Below, in pieces: positions 21,809 through 30,241 of a stretch of DNA of 38,176 nt; the stretch's first letter is position 1, and each line of letters begins with the position of its first letter. Below the pieces are notes generated by a model. That model did no database searches, had not been told where the DNA came from, and saw only the letters and a program-made list of their open reading frames with translations. Position numbers and translations under genes: made by a program. The stretch spans positions 1 through 38,176 of the IMG/VR virus record IMGVR_UViG_3300025736_000076; one strand, given 5' to 3'. Source of the DNA: a virus.

Positions 21809-21955
21809 ATGGAAAAAGATAAAAAGGGACGAGTAGTATTGAACGAAAAAGAAAAGGCAGCGATCATAAAACAGTATGGAGCGTTGCCATTTACTTCTGA
21901 TGAAATGAACCAACACTTCATACCGAAAAAAGAGGAAAAGAAAGAAGGTAAATAA
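21809..21955 (+). CDS. 48-residue charged peptide
   Basis: MEKDKKGRVVLNEKEKAAII KQYGALPFTSDEMNQHFIPK..., highly charged with a Lys/Glu-rich tail. SD AAAGGAG. TAATG overlap with the next gene. No family recognised. Confidence 0.55.
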   Translation: MEKDKKGRVVLNEKEKAAIIKQYGALPFTSDEMNQHFIPKKEEKKEGK

Positions 21956-22203
21956 TGGCTAAAGCAGCAACGAAAAAGACTGCTAAAACAGTAGTCAAAA
22001 AGACTGCCAAACCACGTAAGAGGATCGAGGTTAAAGAGGTTGATCCTAAGATTAGAAAGGCGTTACAACGCCGGTATGGGAGAAAATCAGGGAATAAACG
22101 GGGTGGCAGATACGCCACCCCTGCCGAAATAGCCGAGAAGCCCGCAGCGTGGGTTGGTGATGCTTCTGATTTGCTCGAAGATGATGTAGACGATGGCGAA
22201 TGA
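21955..22203 (+). CDS. Lys-rich basic protein
   Basis: 82 residues. The N-terminal ~50 are histone-H1-like (MAKAATKKTAKTVVKKTAKP RKR), then KALQRRYGRKSGNKRGGRY, then an acidic C-terminus (LLEDDVDDGE). Probably binds nucleic acid or acidic capsid surfaces. It overlaps the connector gene by 11 bases. Confidence 0.6.
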   Translation: MAKAATKKTAKTVVKKTAKPRKRIEVKEVDPKIRKALQRRYGRKSGNKRGGRYATPAEIAEKPAAWVGDASDLLEDDVDDGE

Positions 22204-22807
22204 TTATTGTACTTCCGCAGAAGTAAAAGCGGCTATGCCTGACGGGAATTGGGGCGCCACTTATGACGCCCTGATCGCCCTACTTGCTACGAGGGCATCA
22301 AGGAATATTGACCGTTATACGAAGCGAGAGCCAGGCGCTTATTATGTTGACACGGATACTACTAGATATTTTACTGCTGGCGGTAATGTGGATTTATACA
22401 TTGGCGAACTTGCGGCATCACCAACGACTGTTTCAATAGCTGAAGCGGGCGACTTGACAGACCTGACAGCATTAGCGGCAACTGATTACTTTATGAATCC
22501 GCCAAATGCTTTACTGGAAGTAATGCCATATAACTTCATCGAACTTGATACGATTAACGGTGATTGGTATTACTGGCCAAAGTTCAAGAAATCGGTTGTC
22601 ATAGTTGGTAAGTTCGGCTATTCTGCAACTGTACCTGATGATGTGAAGCAAGTCGCTATTGTTCAATGTGCGCGCTGGTTCAAACGAGGGCAGCAGGGAT
22701 TCCAGGACACCGGAGCGATTGTTGAATTAGGGCAATTGAAATATACAAGAAGGATGGACCCTGAAGTAGAAGAAACAATCAGCTATTTGCGAAGGGTTAC
22801 TGTATGA
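22193..22807 (+). CDS. Head-tail connector (gp6-like)
   Basis: 204 residues. The all-helical adaptor pattern begins YCTSAEVKAAMP, LLATRASRNIDRYTKREPG; then a beta insert (YFTAGGNVDLYIGELAASPTTVSI), and the ending VPDDVKQVAIVQCARWFKRGQQG with EVEETISYLRRVTV, typical of HK97 gp6/SPP1 gp15-type connectors. It forms the first ring below the portal. Confidence 0.78.
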   Translation: MANDYCTSAEVKAAMPDGNWGATYDALIALLATRASRNIDRYTKREPGAYYVDTDTTRYFTAGGNVDLYIGELAASPTTVSIAEAGDLTDLTALAATDYFMNPPNALLEVMPYNFIELDTINGDWYYWPKFKKSVVIVGKFGYSATVPDDVKQVAIVQCARWFKRGQQGFQDTGAIVELGQLKYTRRMDPEVEETISYLRRVTV

Positions 22808-23217
22808 CTTACAACCTCACGACAGCCGTGACTAACATTCAAACGATGGTACAGACTATCGCGGCCAGTATTAAGGCCGCTCCCCCATCGCCGCCTGAAG
22901 GTATCCATCAGTTTCCGTTCTCTTTAGTTTATATCAAGAGTTTTGAAACATTGGGCGGCACTTATCACTGGGATGAGGTGATTGACACAATAACAATTGA
23001 GATACATCTAACAAGGCAGAACCTACCAACCGCTTATGCGGCAGCGTTGCCTTATAGGATACAGATACTTGAAAAATTGATTAACGATCCGACTATTGGC
23101 GATTCTGTGGATACGTTCACAGACCTTAGAGGCACGTTTGGTTATATGGAATACGCCGGAGTAGGCACGCTAGGTTGGCAAATGGAGCTTGATGTTAAAG
23201 GAAAAGTTACTATATAA
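22804..23217 (+). CDS. Probable tail terminator / head-tail joining protein
   Basis: 137 residues, starting at ATGA overlap with the connector. A helix, then strands PFSLVYIKSFETL, DTITIEIHLTRQNL, LPYRIQILEKLINDPTIGDS and MELDVKGKVTI. This alternation and place fit tail-terminator (gpU/gp17-like) proteins. No invariant motif, so moderate confidence. Confidence 0.62.
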   Translation: MTYNLTTAVTNIQTMVQTIAASIKAAPPSPPEGIHQFPFSLVYIKSFETLGGTYHWDEVIDTITIEIHLTRQNLPTAYAAALPYRIQILEKLINDPTIGDSVDTFTDLRGTFGYMEYAGVGTLGWQMELDVKGKVTI

Positions 23218-23227
23218 AGAGGTGAGC

Positions 23228-23419
23228 ATGGTGAAAATAGGATTGATTCACGTTAGAGGTTCTCTTCGTGGGATACCAGCAAGAAATCTATCTGTTGATG
23301 AAGTTGAGAAGTATGGCGGAGTAGATTACTTGATTATGAATGGCGTATATAAAAAGCCTGCGCCTAAAGCTAATAAAGTTAAATTAGGCGGAAAGGAAAA
23401 CAAAAGAGGTGATGAATGA
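23228..23419 (+). CDS. Hypothetical protein
   Basis: 63 residues from ATG 23228, chosen for the SD AGAGGTGA; an upstream ATG at 23189 lies inside the previous gene. MVKIGLIHVRGSLRGIPARN..., with a Lys-rich tail. The EVEKYGGVDYLIMNGVYKKP segment resembles small head-tail accessory proteins (FI-like peptides). No clear family. Confidence 0.55.
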   Translation: MVKIGLIHVRGSLRGIPARNLSVDEVEKYGGVDYLIMNGVYKKPAPKANKVKLGGKENKRGDE

Positions 23420-24660
23420 GCGGTATTAAAAGATTACGAAGGATACAGTTATTCCAGGAAGCGACAGCGACTAAAGGAACTATCGGGCTGGCAACGTCCG
23501 TGCAGCGTGTTACTGGTACGGTTGACGATCAGCGGGTGATGCACTTTCCAGACGAGGATATTGGTTATCTAGTAGACGTTGAAAGGGTAAGCAATCCTTA
23601 TAAGTCAGCAATATTAGAGATCGAGGAAAACCCTGCCACATTTGAGCAATTAGGTTATTACTTATCCGCTGGTATAAAACTTCTCAACACAGGAGTTGCG
23701 GATGGTGCTGGCACTGGTGATATTTACGCTTATCCATTCTCATACATCGAACCGGTAAATGACTTCCAGACCTACTCTATTGAGGCAGGCGATAATGAGG
23801 AAATGGAAATATTGCCTTATGCTTTCTGTAGCAACTTCAAACTATCTGGCAAACCGAAAATGCCATTGATGGTTAGTGCTACTTTTGAGGCAAGGCAAGC
23901 AGAACGAAACAAGGTTGCTTTGGCTGATGCAGCATTCGCAGCTGGTCCTCCAGGTATTATTACCCCTACTGTTGCTGGGCAACTTCCGGTCTTTCCTGCT
24001 GGCTGTAATGTCAGGATCGAGGACGCTACTATTGCTAATAACAACGGTCTTAAAACAGTAACAGTTACTACGGCTGATGCACTTACCGTTAGTGATACTC
24101 TATCTGTTCAAGCAGCAGAAGCCGCAACTATCCAACAGGACTTTACCGATAGCGCTGTGCTTCCAAACGTAGAAGATATTTTATTCTCAAAAGCCGCATT
24201 GACTATTGACCCAGACACCGGAGCTTTTGGCGATGGTGCTATGACTGCTTTACTGATGGGATTTGATCTTGATGTTGAAACAGGCATCCAGGCACGCCCA
24301 GCAGCAAGCGGAGAGTTATATTTCCCAAGGGCTGCATTAGTCAATCCGGTCATTAGACTTGGAATGACGCTTGAGTGGAACGGCGATTCATCTGATGAAA
24401 AGCAGTTATGGAAAGATGGTGGCCATGCAGGGCGGTTGATCAGAATAAAGATTGAAGGATCAGCACTTGTAACCGCAGGAGCTTATACCTATAAGACACT
24501 AATCATTGACTTAGCTGGTCAGTACGAGAAGTTTGAAAAGATAGGCGAAGATAACGGCAACGATATTGTAGATGTAATGTTCAGAGGACAATACAATACA
24601 ACCGAAGCCGCATTTTCAACGATCACATTAGTAGCAGATAGTCTAAACGTATTACCTTAA
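23416..24660 (+). CDS. Major tail tube protein
   Basis: 414 residues, beginning MSGIKRLRRIQLFQEATATK G. EATPGT-like entry strand, EENPATFEQLGYYLSAGI, YPFSYIEPVNDFQTYSIEAG, FKLSGKPKMPLMVSATFEAR and a C-terminal IRIKIEG...YKTLIIDLAGQYEKF follow the tail-tube fold. A region of about 60 residues in the middle (VRIEDATIANNNGLKTVTVT) looks inserted and may be a surface domain. It lies before the tail chaperones and tape measure, as expected. Confidence 0.78.
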   Translation: MSGIKRLRRIQLFQEATATKGTIGLATSVQRVTGTVDDQRVMHFPDEDIGYLVDVERVSNPYKSAILEIEENPATFEQLGYYLSAGIKLLNTGVADGAGTGDIYAYPFSYIEPVNDFQTYSIEAGDNEEMEILPYAFCSNFKLSGKPKMPLMVSATFEARQAERNKVALADAAFAAGPPGIITPTVAGQLPVFPAGCNVRIEDATIANNNGLKTVTVTTADALTVSDTLSVQAAEAATIQQDFTDSAVLPNVEDILFSKAALTIDPDTGAFGDGAMTALLMGFDLDVETGIQARPAASGELYFPRAALVNPVIRLGMTLEWNGDSSDEKQLWKDGGHAGRLIRIKIEGSALVTAGAYTYKTLIIDLAGQYEKFEKIGEDNGNDIVDVMFRGQYNTTEAAFSTITLVADSLNVLP

Positions 24661-24674
24661 TAGAAAGGAACGAA

Positions 24675-25025
24675 ATGAGCAAGCTGATATTTGAAGCACC
24701 AACACCACAAACTCCGGGGTATCTTAAACGCCTCAAAAAGAGTTTAGAATTTAGAGCGAAGCTAAAAGATTTTGATGTATCTGATTCTGCATGGATTGAC
24801 AAAATGGTTGATTTTCTTGTGAACTTTATTACTGAGCCAGAAGATAAGGAAGAAGCCAAAGAATCCTTATGGGATGCAACCGAAGAACAATATAACAATA
24901 TGATTGATGCGATAATTGGTAAACAAGAAGAGGACGGAGATGGTGAAGAAGGCGATGGAAACCCTACTGTAGATGGGAAACCATCAACGAAATCAGAGCC
25001 CTTGGAAAAGGACAAAAAGCAGTAG
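24675..25025 (+). CDS. Tail assembly chaperone, short form (gpG-like)
   Basis: 116 residues: LKRLKKSLEFRAKLKDFDVS DSAWIDKMVDFLVNFITEPE..., helical with an acidic, Gly-rich linker (KQEEDGDGEEGDGN) and a Lys-rich end. Position between the tail tube and tape measure is diagnostic for this class. The frame ends with TAG, while a conserved-looking second frame runs on (next entry). SD AAAGGAAC. Confidence 0.78.
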   Translation: MSKLIFEAPTPQTPGYLKRLKKSLEFRAKLKDFDVSDSAWIDKMVDFLVNFITEPEDKEEAKESLWDATEEQYNNMIDAIIGKQEEDGDGEEGDGNPTVDGKPSTKSEPLEKDKKQ

Positions 25026-25153
25026 TGCCATTATGGGTTATTACTAAAATGATGGCAGACGAATGCAATATGTCCCCATGGCAGTTTGAGAAAGAATGTA
25101 CTGAGGAATGGTATCACAGACTAAGAGGATGGCTAAAAGCACATGGCAAGTAA
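24947..25153 (+). CDS. Frameshift extension of the tail chaperone (gpT-like part)
   Basis: The -1 frame is open from 24947 to TAA 25151-25153. Beyond the short-form stop it encodes VPLWVITKMMADECNMSPWQ FEKECTEEWYHRLRGWLKAHGK, with the W...F......EW pattern of T domains and no start or SD. Slippery candidates before the stop, in the right phase: G-GAA-AAG (25004-25010) and C-AAA-AAG (25013-25019). A -1 shift at either gives the GT fusion. The end overlaps the tape measure start by 11 bases. Confidence 0.7.
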   Translation, partial: RRRWKPYCRWETINEIRALGKGQKAVVPLWVITKMMADECNMSPWQFEKECTEEWYHRLRGWLKAHGK

Positions 25154-26492
25154 AAACGTTGTAGAAATCATTATTAAGGCAACCGATAAAGCCTCTAAAG
25201 AAATGAAGGGTCTTACTTCCATTATGGGGAAGCTTGGCAAGGGTGCTGCTATTGCTGGTGCTGCCGTTGTAGCTGCCGGCGTTGTTATTGGAAAGATCGG
25301 ATATGATTTAGCTAAAGAATCCGCTAATGTTGAAAGGTTGAGAAACACATTTGATTCTCTTGCTGATAGCATTGGCGAAAATGCAGACGTAATGATAAAA
25401 GACCTTCGGGTTGCTTCTCGCGGTATGCTGAATGACGCCGACTTAATGCAAGCATCAAACAAACTTGTGGCTATGGGACTTGCTGACACCACAGAAGAAT
25501 CATCCAAATTGGTTGAGATGTCTACACAGTTAGGTTCTGCTATGGGCATGGATGCAACAGATTCCGCAGAAGCATTTGCTTTGATGTTGGCTAATCAGTC
25601 AATTCCAAGACTTGATAACTTTGGTATTTCTTCTGACGTAGTAAGAGACCGCATTGAAGAACTAATGAAAGCCGAAGAGGGTATGACTCGTGAAACCGCA
25701 TTTATGCAAGCTGTTATGGAAGAGGGCGGAAAGACAATGGAGAAGGTCGGCGAGCAAGGGGAAGGTGCAGCTGCAAACATGGCAAGGCTGGAAGCTAATG
25801 TGGATAACCTAAAAGTAGAGATTGGAAACAGGCTCCGCCCAGTATTAGAAACTATAACAGATAAGCTACTTGTAATGTGGGATGATCCACAGATACAGCA
25901 AGGACTTGATAATCTTTTTGCATGGCTTGAAAATGTAATTGGTGACAATGAAAGTGGTTTAGTCGGAATTATGACCCTTCTTGTAGAAGGTAACTGGGCA
26001 GGTGCTTTTGATATGGCTTTTGGAGAAGGGTCTTACTCTAAAATAAGCAAGATGGTAGGGTATGTTGATTGGTTGATTGGGAAATTGAAAGATGTATACA
26101 GTGACATAACCAGACTTATTGCAATATGGGATGTGTACCAAAGGCTATCTGCTCCAGGTGGTTTAGGGTACAATGTTGCAAAATATGCTTATCAAAGCGG
26201 GGCATCATCTGGCAATAGTAGCTATGTAAATCCTAACTATGGAGCGAAAATAGGACATGCGCGCGGTGGCGCAACATCAGCAGGCAGGACTTATATTGTC
26301 GGTGAAGAAGGTCCAGAAGTGTTGCAGATGGGAAGCGGATCAGGCAATGTAATTCCAAATAATAAACTTATGGGTAGTGTTACCGTAAACCTGCATATTC
26401 ATTCAGCCGTATCATTAGCAAATACTGAAGAAGCAAAGCGGACACTATTGCCATTTATTGAGAGCGGGCTAAGAACGGTAATGGCAAGATGA
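25143..26492 (+). CDS. Tape measure protein
   Basis: 449 residues, short for a tape measure, implying a short tail of very roughly 65-70 nm at 0.15 nm per residue. The N-terminus has VVEIIIKATDKASKEMKGL, a hydrophobic membrane-insertable segment (GAAIAGAAVVAAGVVIGKIG), long helical region with repeated ANxxR.., and a C-terminal YIVGEEGPEVLQMGSGSGNV IPN, the usual tape-measure tail signature. It overlaps the GT frame. Confidence 0.92.
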   Translation: MASKNVVEIIIKATDKASKEMKGLTSIMGKLGKGAAIAGAAVVAAGVVIGKIGYDLAKESANVERLRNTFDSLADSIGENADVMIKDLRVASRGMLNDADLMQASNKLVAMGLADTTEESSKLVEMSTQLGSAMGMDATDSAEAFALMLANQSIPRLDNFGISSDVVRDRIEELMKAEEGMTRETAFMQAVMEEGGKTMEKVGEQGEGAAANMARLEANVDNLKVEIGNRLRPVLETITDKLLVMWDDPQIQQGLDNLFAWLENVIGDNESGLVGIMTLLVEGNWAGAFDMAFGEGSYSKISKMVGYVDWLIGKLKDVYSDITRLIAIWDVYQRLSAPGGLGYNVAKYAYQSGASSGNSSYVNPNYGAKIGHARGGATSAGRTYIVGEEGPEVLQMGSGSGNVIPNNKLMGSVTVNLHIHSAVSLANTEEAKRTLLPFIESGLRTVMAR

Positions 26493-28015
26493 CAAAATAC
26501 GGATGGGTATCACCTGAGAAATATTCAGAATTCAAATATGGAGTAACTACTACCACTAATTTATTATGGTCAATGGAAGTTGATTGGGATGATGACGACT
26601 TATTTGACGGGCAGAATGAAGCGGCTTATGCTTATGATTTCCAGTCATCAAGAGGAAGAGATTATTACATCAGACCTAAAGCAGACGGATTTGAGAGAAT
26701 GCCAATCGGAGAGGCGGTGATCAGACTCTATAATGACACTGGGCGGTATGACCCTTTTAATGCTGCCGGTGCATTATATGGAAACTTGGAATCAGGAAAG
26801 AAAGTACAGATAAAAGTAAAGAATGGAACTGCTGGCGTAAATTACCCTGTATTTACTGGAATCCTTGATGAGTTAATTCCTTACGGACGCAGGGGAACTG
26901 TGGATCTTATTATTAAGGGATGTTGGAATTTCTTACAGGAAGCAGACGTTAGAGCAGCTATTCAAGAAGACATAACCGCCGATACTGCCATTGGTGCAAT
27001 ACTTGATTATGTAAACTGGCCTGCTATTTGGGGAAGAGATTTAGATATTGGGCCGGACGTTATTAATTACTGGTGGGAGCCGAAACTAAAAGCAAAAGGG
27101 GAAATTGAAAGTCTTTCAGAATCAGGGATGGGTTATGTCTTTGTTGCAAGAGATGGAAAGCTAACATATTACAGCCGCCATAATGACGCTGCCGCAGTTA
27201 CCATACTAACAGAAGATGAACTATTAAAAGATATTAGCATACCGCAGCCAGGAAAGTTCACACGCAATATTGTTGGCATTCAGGCATATCCTAAAGTAGA
27301 GCAGGCGTTACAAGTTATATGGACGCTGAACGAAATACCATCTATTAGCGGAAGTGGAGACGATTACGAAGTTTGGGCATATCATACTTACGATGGAAAT
27401 AATGTTCCTGCTATTGATATAGTTACACCATTATTAAATACTGACTGGAGCATGAATACTCAAGAAGATGGCGGTGGTGTAGATATTGGTGCAGACTGTA
27501 CTATTTCATTTAGTGATTTTGGCCAGACATCAAAGACGGTTATCACAAATAACAATGCTAATACAGGATATTTAACTCTTCTGCAAGTAAGAGGGAAGCC
27601 GGTAGAATCTCCTGATGTGGCTGAAAAGGTCGGCGAAGGGGCTGAATATGACACTCGCCCAAAGGCGTTCAATCTTGACCTTGCATGGCTTCAGGATACA
27701 AATGTGGCGCAGGATATGGCTACGTTCCTTGCTGGGTTTATGTTAGCTAATCCAATATTTCCTAAAGGATTTGTAGAGGATAGACCGACAATTCAATTTG
27801 ATTTAGAGCTATTTGACAAGGTTACATTAACATTAGCAACCTGGGGAATTGACACAGACTTTCAGCTTAGTAAAATAAAACATAAATGGCTGAATAAGTC
27901 AGGCCAGTTAGTGAGAACGGAGTTTCAATTCGAGCCGACTTATAATGTGGGCGGTGGAGACTTCTGGCGATTGGGTGTAGACTTATTAGGAACTGGCACA
28001 ATATTGGCATGGTGA
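26489..28015 (+). CDS. Tail/baseplate protein (distal tail or hub-like)
   Basis: 508 residues, starting with ATGA overlap after the tape measure, where distal-tail and hub proteins lie. It opens WSMEVDWDDDDLFDGQNEAA, then a beta domain (AVIRLYNDTGRYDPFNAAG...LESGKKVQIKVK, FTGILDEL), a middle domain and a C-terminal FDKVTLTLATWGIDTDFQLS KIKH segment like phage hub proteins. No enzymatic motif seen. Confidence 0.75.
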   Translation: MTKYGWVSPEKYSEFKYGVTTTTNLLWSMEVDWDDDDLFDGQNEAAYAYDFQSSRGRDYYIRPKADGFERMPIGEAVIRLYNDTGRYDPFNAAGALYGNLESGKKVQIKVKNGTAGVNYPVFTGILDELIPYGRRGTVDLIIKGCWNFLQEADVRAAIQEDITADTAIGAILDYVNWPAIWGRDLDIGPDVINYWWEPKLKAKGEIESLSESGMGYVFVARDGKLTYYSRHNDAAAVTILTEDELLKDISIPQPGKFTRNIVGIQAYPKVEQALQVIWTLNEIPSISGSGDDYEVWAYHTYDGNNVPAIDIVTPLLNTDWSMNTQEDGGGVDIGADCTISFSDFGQTSKTVITNNNANTGYLTLLQVRGKPVESPDVAEKVGEGAEYDTRPKAFNLDLAWLQDTNVAQDMATFLAGFMLANPIFPKGFVEDRPTIQFDLELFDKVTLTLATWGIDTDFQLSKIKHKWLNKSGQLVRTEFQFEPTYNVGGGDFWRLGVDLLGTGTILAW

Positions 28016-28521
28016 AAATGAATACAAAAATGAAAATTATAAATGCTAAAGATTACATGAAACGAGAACGCGTTAATTCTATGAAAGAACGGATTAATAA
28101 AATCTGCGCAAGAATGGGAGGAACGCTTGATACTCCATTTGTAGATTGTGAACCTATTGGGAAGCCTGTTTATGCGGAAGTTAATTTTGGTCAATGGGTT
28201 GCAAAGTGCCAATGTGGTGGAGCTGAGACGGTTGATCCAGACGAGCCAATATTCTATTGTTTCTCATGTGGAAATTTTGAGAATCATGGAAAGCCACGCA
28301 AAGTAATATTCCCTTCTAAGAAGGAAATTAAAGACATTGAAACAGTATTATTGAAGAGACCTGTTATTATCAAGGGAGGCACGCACGTGATTGAAAGAAC
28401 AGTAAATGCTGAACCTGTTATAATAGATGATAAGGGAGTGTTATCAAGATCATGGCTCCCAGGAGAAACAGTAAAGCATTTGAGAAAAGAAAATAAAGAA
28501 TCCATTAAGGCGGTGAAGTAA
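28009..28521 (+). CDS. Cys-containing hypothetical protein
   Basis: 170 residues. A basic N-terminus precedes CQCGGAETVDPDEPIFYCFSCGN, a zinc-ribbon-like C-x-C...C-x2-C, which resembles small zinc proteins inserted among tail genes. It overlaps the baseplate gene by 7 bases; internal starts at 28012 (GTG) and 28018 (ATG) are possible. Role unknown. Confidence 0.6.
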   Translation: MVKMNTKMKIINAKDYMKRERVNSMKERINKICARMGGTLDTPFVDCEPIGKPVYAEVNFGQWVAKCQCGGAETVDPDEPIFYCFSCGNFENHGKPRKVIFPSKKEIKDIETVLLKRPVIIKGGTHVIERTVNAEPVIIDDKGVLSRSWLPGETVKHLRKENKESIKAVK

Positions 28522-29267
28522 TGGCAAGGTCTGCAATCCCCCTGTACGTAACCAACCAAGTTATCACAGCCGCACACATGAATACATACGTAAGGGATAA
28601 TGAGGCCGCTGCTTGGGTTGGAACATTAGCCGGAGATATAGATTATTATACTGGCGCAACAACTAAAAGTAGACTTGGGATTGGAACGGCTGGTGAATCG
28701 CTTATTGTAAATGTCGGTGAAACTGCTCCTGAGTGGGGAAGTGGTGGAGCATTTCATTTGATTGAAGAAAAATTAGCTGGCGGCGCAGTAGCAAGTTTTG
28801 ACTTCACGGCAATACCTGCTACATATACAAACTTGAAGATAATATGCAATCTCAGGGGCGACTCTGTCGCTACATCAGCTACACTAGAAGTTACTGTAAA
28901 TGGAGATGGTGGCGCGAATTACGATTTGCGTGATTTAGCAACAGTTAGCGGAGGAACAATAACAAGTGTTTCTACGCTTGGTGATACCGACTGGGCTGTT
29001 ATACAAATGACCGCCTCAACTGGTACAGCTAGCCACACAGGTTCTGCTGATATGTTGTTTATAGATTATGCAAACACAACTTTCAAAAAAAATATGATAT
29101 GTCATGGATTTGTAAAATATGCACAAGCCACAGCAAATACTGATATGATGTTTAAGACAACCGGCGGAACATGGCGGAGTACAGCAGCAATTAATCAGAT
29201 AACATTAACATTAAGAGCTGGGAATATAATAGCTGGCTCAAAGGCATCTTTGTACGGAATAAAATAA
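28521..29267 (+). CDS. Tail fibre-like protein
   Basis: 248 residues. MARSAIPLYVTNQVITAAHM NTYVRDNEAA is a common virion-anchoring opening in phage fibres. Next comes a Gly/Thr-rich linker (TKSRLGIGTAGESLIVN) and a beta-sandwich C-terminal domain ending KASLYGIK. Receptor binding is inferred from position and composition. TAATG coupling to the next gene. Confidence 0.68.
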   Translation: MARSAIPLYVTNQVITAAHMNTYVRDNEAAAWVGTLAGDIDYYTGATTKSRLGIGTAGESLIVNVGETAPEWGSGGAFHLIEEKLAGGAVASFDFTAIPATYTNLKIICNLRGDSVATSATLEVTVNGDGGANYDLRDLATVSGGTITSVSTLGDTDWAVIQMTASTGTASHTGSADMLFIDYANTTFKKNMICHGFVKYAQATANTDMMFKTTGGTWRSTAAINQITLTLRAGNIIAGSKASLYGIK

Positions 29268-29599
29268 TGAATATACTATACTTTATAATCACGGTTTTGT
29301 TATCGTTTATTGGTAAAAGCGGCGTGTATTTTGCCGACTTTGATTATATTGTTTGTAATGATACAGCTACTTGTATACATGAAGAGGGGCACAGATTAGA
29401 TTATGCGCTCAATCTTCCTTCACAGACAGATGAATTTAAGGAAGCAATAAGTGTGTTTCCTTCTGTATTAGAAAACAACTCGTGCTATATAAAAACGGAA
29501 GAATGTATTTACAAAGAAGCGTATGCGAAATTATGGGAAGCGGTTGAAGGAAATATAAACAACTTACCGCCTGATTTTATAGAGTTTTACAAGGAGTAA
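29267..29599 (+). CDS. Small putative zinc metalloprotease with signal-like N-terminus
   Basis: 110 residues. Residues 1-20 are hydrophobic (MNILYFIITVLLSFIGKSGV), a signal peptide or membrane anchor. HEEGHRLD (38-45) fits HExxH-x2-D zincins, and KEAYAKLWE (about 83-91) supplies a Glu in an E-x-Y-A pattern like the third ligand of ATLF-type gluzincins. Four Cys may form disulfides. Full-length ATLF-type domains are larger, so this is a minimal or remnant form. It lies between fibre and endonuclease VII genes. Confidence 0.55.
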   Translation: MNILYFIITVLLSFIGKSGVYFADFDYIVCNDTATCIHEEGHRLDYALNLPSQTDEFKEAISVFPSVLENNSCYIKTEECIYKEAYAKLWEAVEGNINNLPPDFIEFYKE

Positions 29600-29602
29600 T
29601 AT

Positions 29603-30241
29603 ATGGCACGATCAACATTAAGTTATGTGGCAATAAAGACTTGCCAGAGATGTGGACTTGATAAGCCAATAGGTGAGTTCCATAAAGACAAAAACCAAAA
29701 AGACGGGCACGCAAATTGGTGTAAAGGTTGTGTTGCAGAATATGGAAAAGAATATCACAAGCGGCCAGACGTTAAGAAGAGAATAGCTAAGTCTAAACAC
29801 GAGTATCAAATAAAAAATAAAGACAGGTTGGCTGCAAAGAAAAGAGAATACTATTTAGCAAACAAAGAGATTATATCTGAGCGTGGAAAGATATACAGCC
29901 AAAGCCCAAGCGCTAAAAAGAAGAGAAGGGCATATTGCAAACGAAACAAAGAAAGAATAGCTGAACGACATAAGGAATATATATTAGTTAAGAATTACGG
30001 GATTACTATTGAAGAACGAAACAAAATTATAGACGAGCAAAACGGTAGGTGCGCTATTTGCGGAAACGAATTAGATATGGCAACAAATACACACGTTGAT
30101 CACGACCACGATACAGGAATGGTTAGGGGAATATTATGTTATCACTGCAACATGGCGATAGGGTTGCTTATGGATGATCCAGATATCGCTAAAAAAGCAA
30201 CTGAATATTTAACTAAATATAAAGAGGTACAGAATGGCTAG
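29603..30241 (+). CDS. Recombination endonuclease VII homologue
   Basis: 212 residues. The N-terminal zinc ribbon is CQRC (14-17)...CKGC (40-43), with a KxIxEFHKDKNQKDGHANWC motif. A long basic coiled region follows. The C-terminal His-Me finger is RCAICGNELD..THVDHDHDTGMVRGILCYHCNMAIGLLMDDP, the endo VII signature with HVDHDH catalytic loop. Usually resolves junctions before packaging. Here it is inserted between two tail-fibre genes, suggesting a mobile insertion. SD AAGGAG. Confidence 0.9.
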   Translation: MARSTLSYVAIKTCQRCGLDKPIGEFHKDKNQKDGHANWCKGCVAEYGKEYHKRPDVKKRIAKSKHEYQIKNKDRLAAKKREYYLANKEIISERGKIYSQSPSAKKKRRAYCKRNKERIAERHKEYILVKNYGITIEERNKIIDEQNGRCAICGNELDMATNTHVDHDHDTGMVRGILCYHCNMAIGLLMDDPDIAKKATEYLTKYKEVQNG

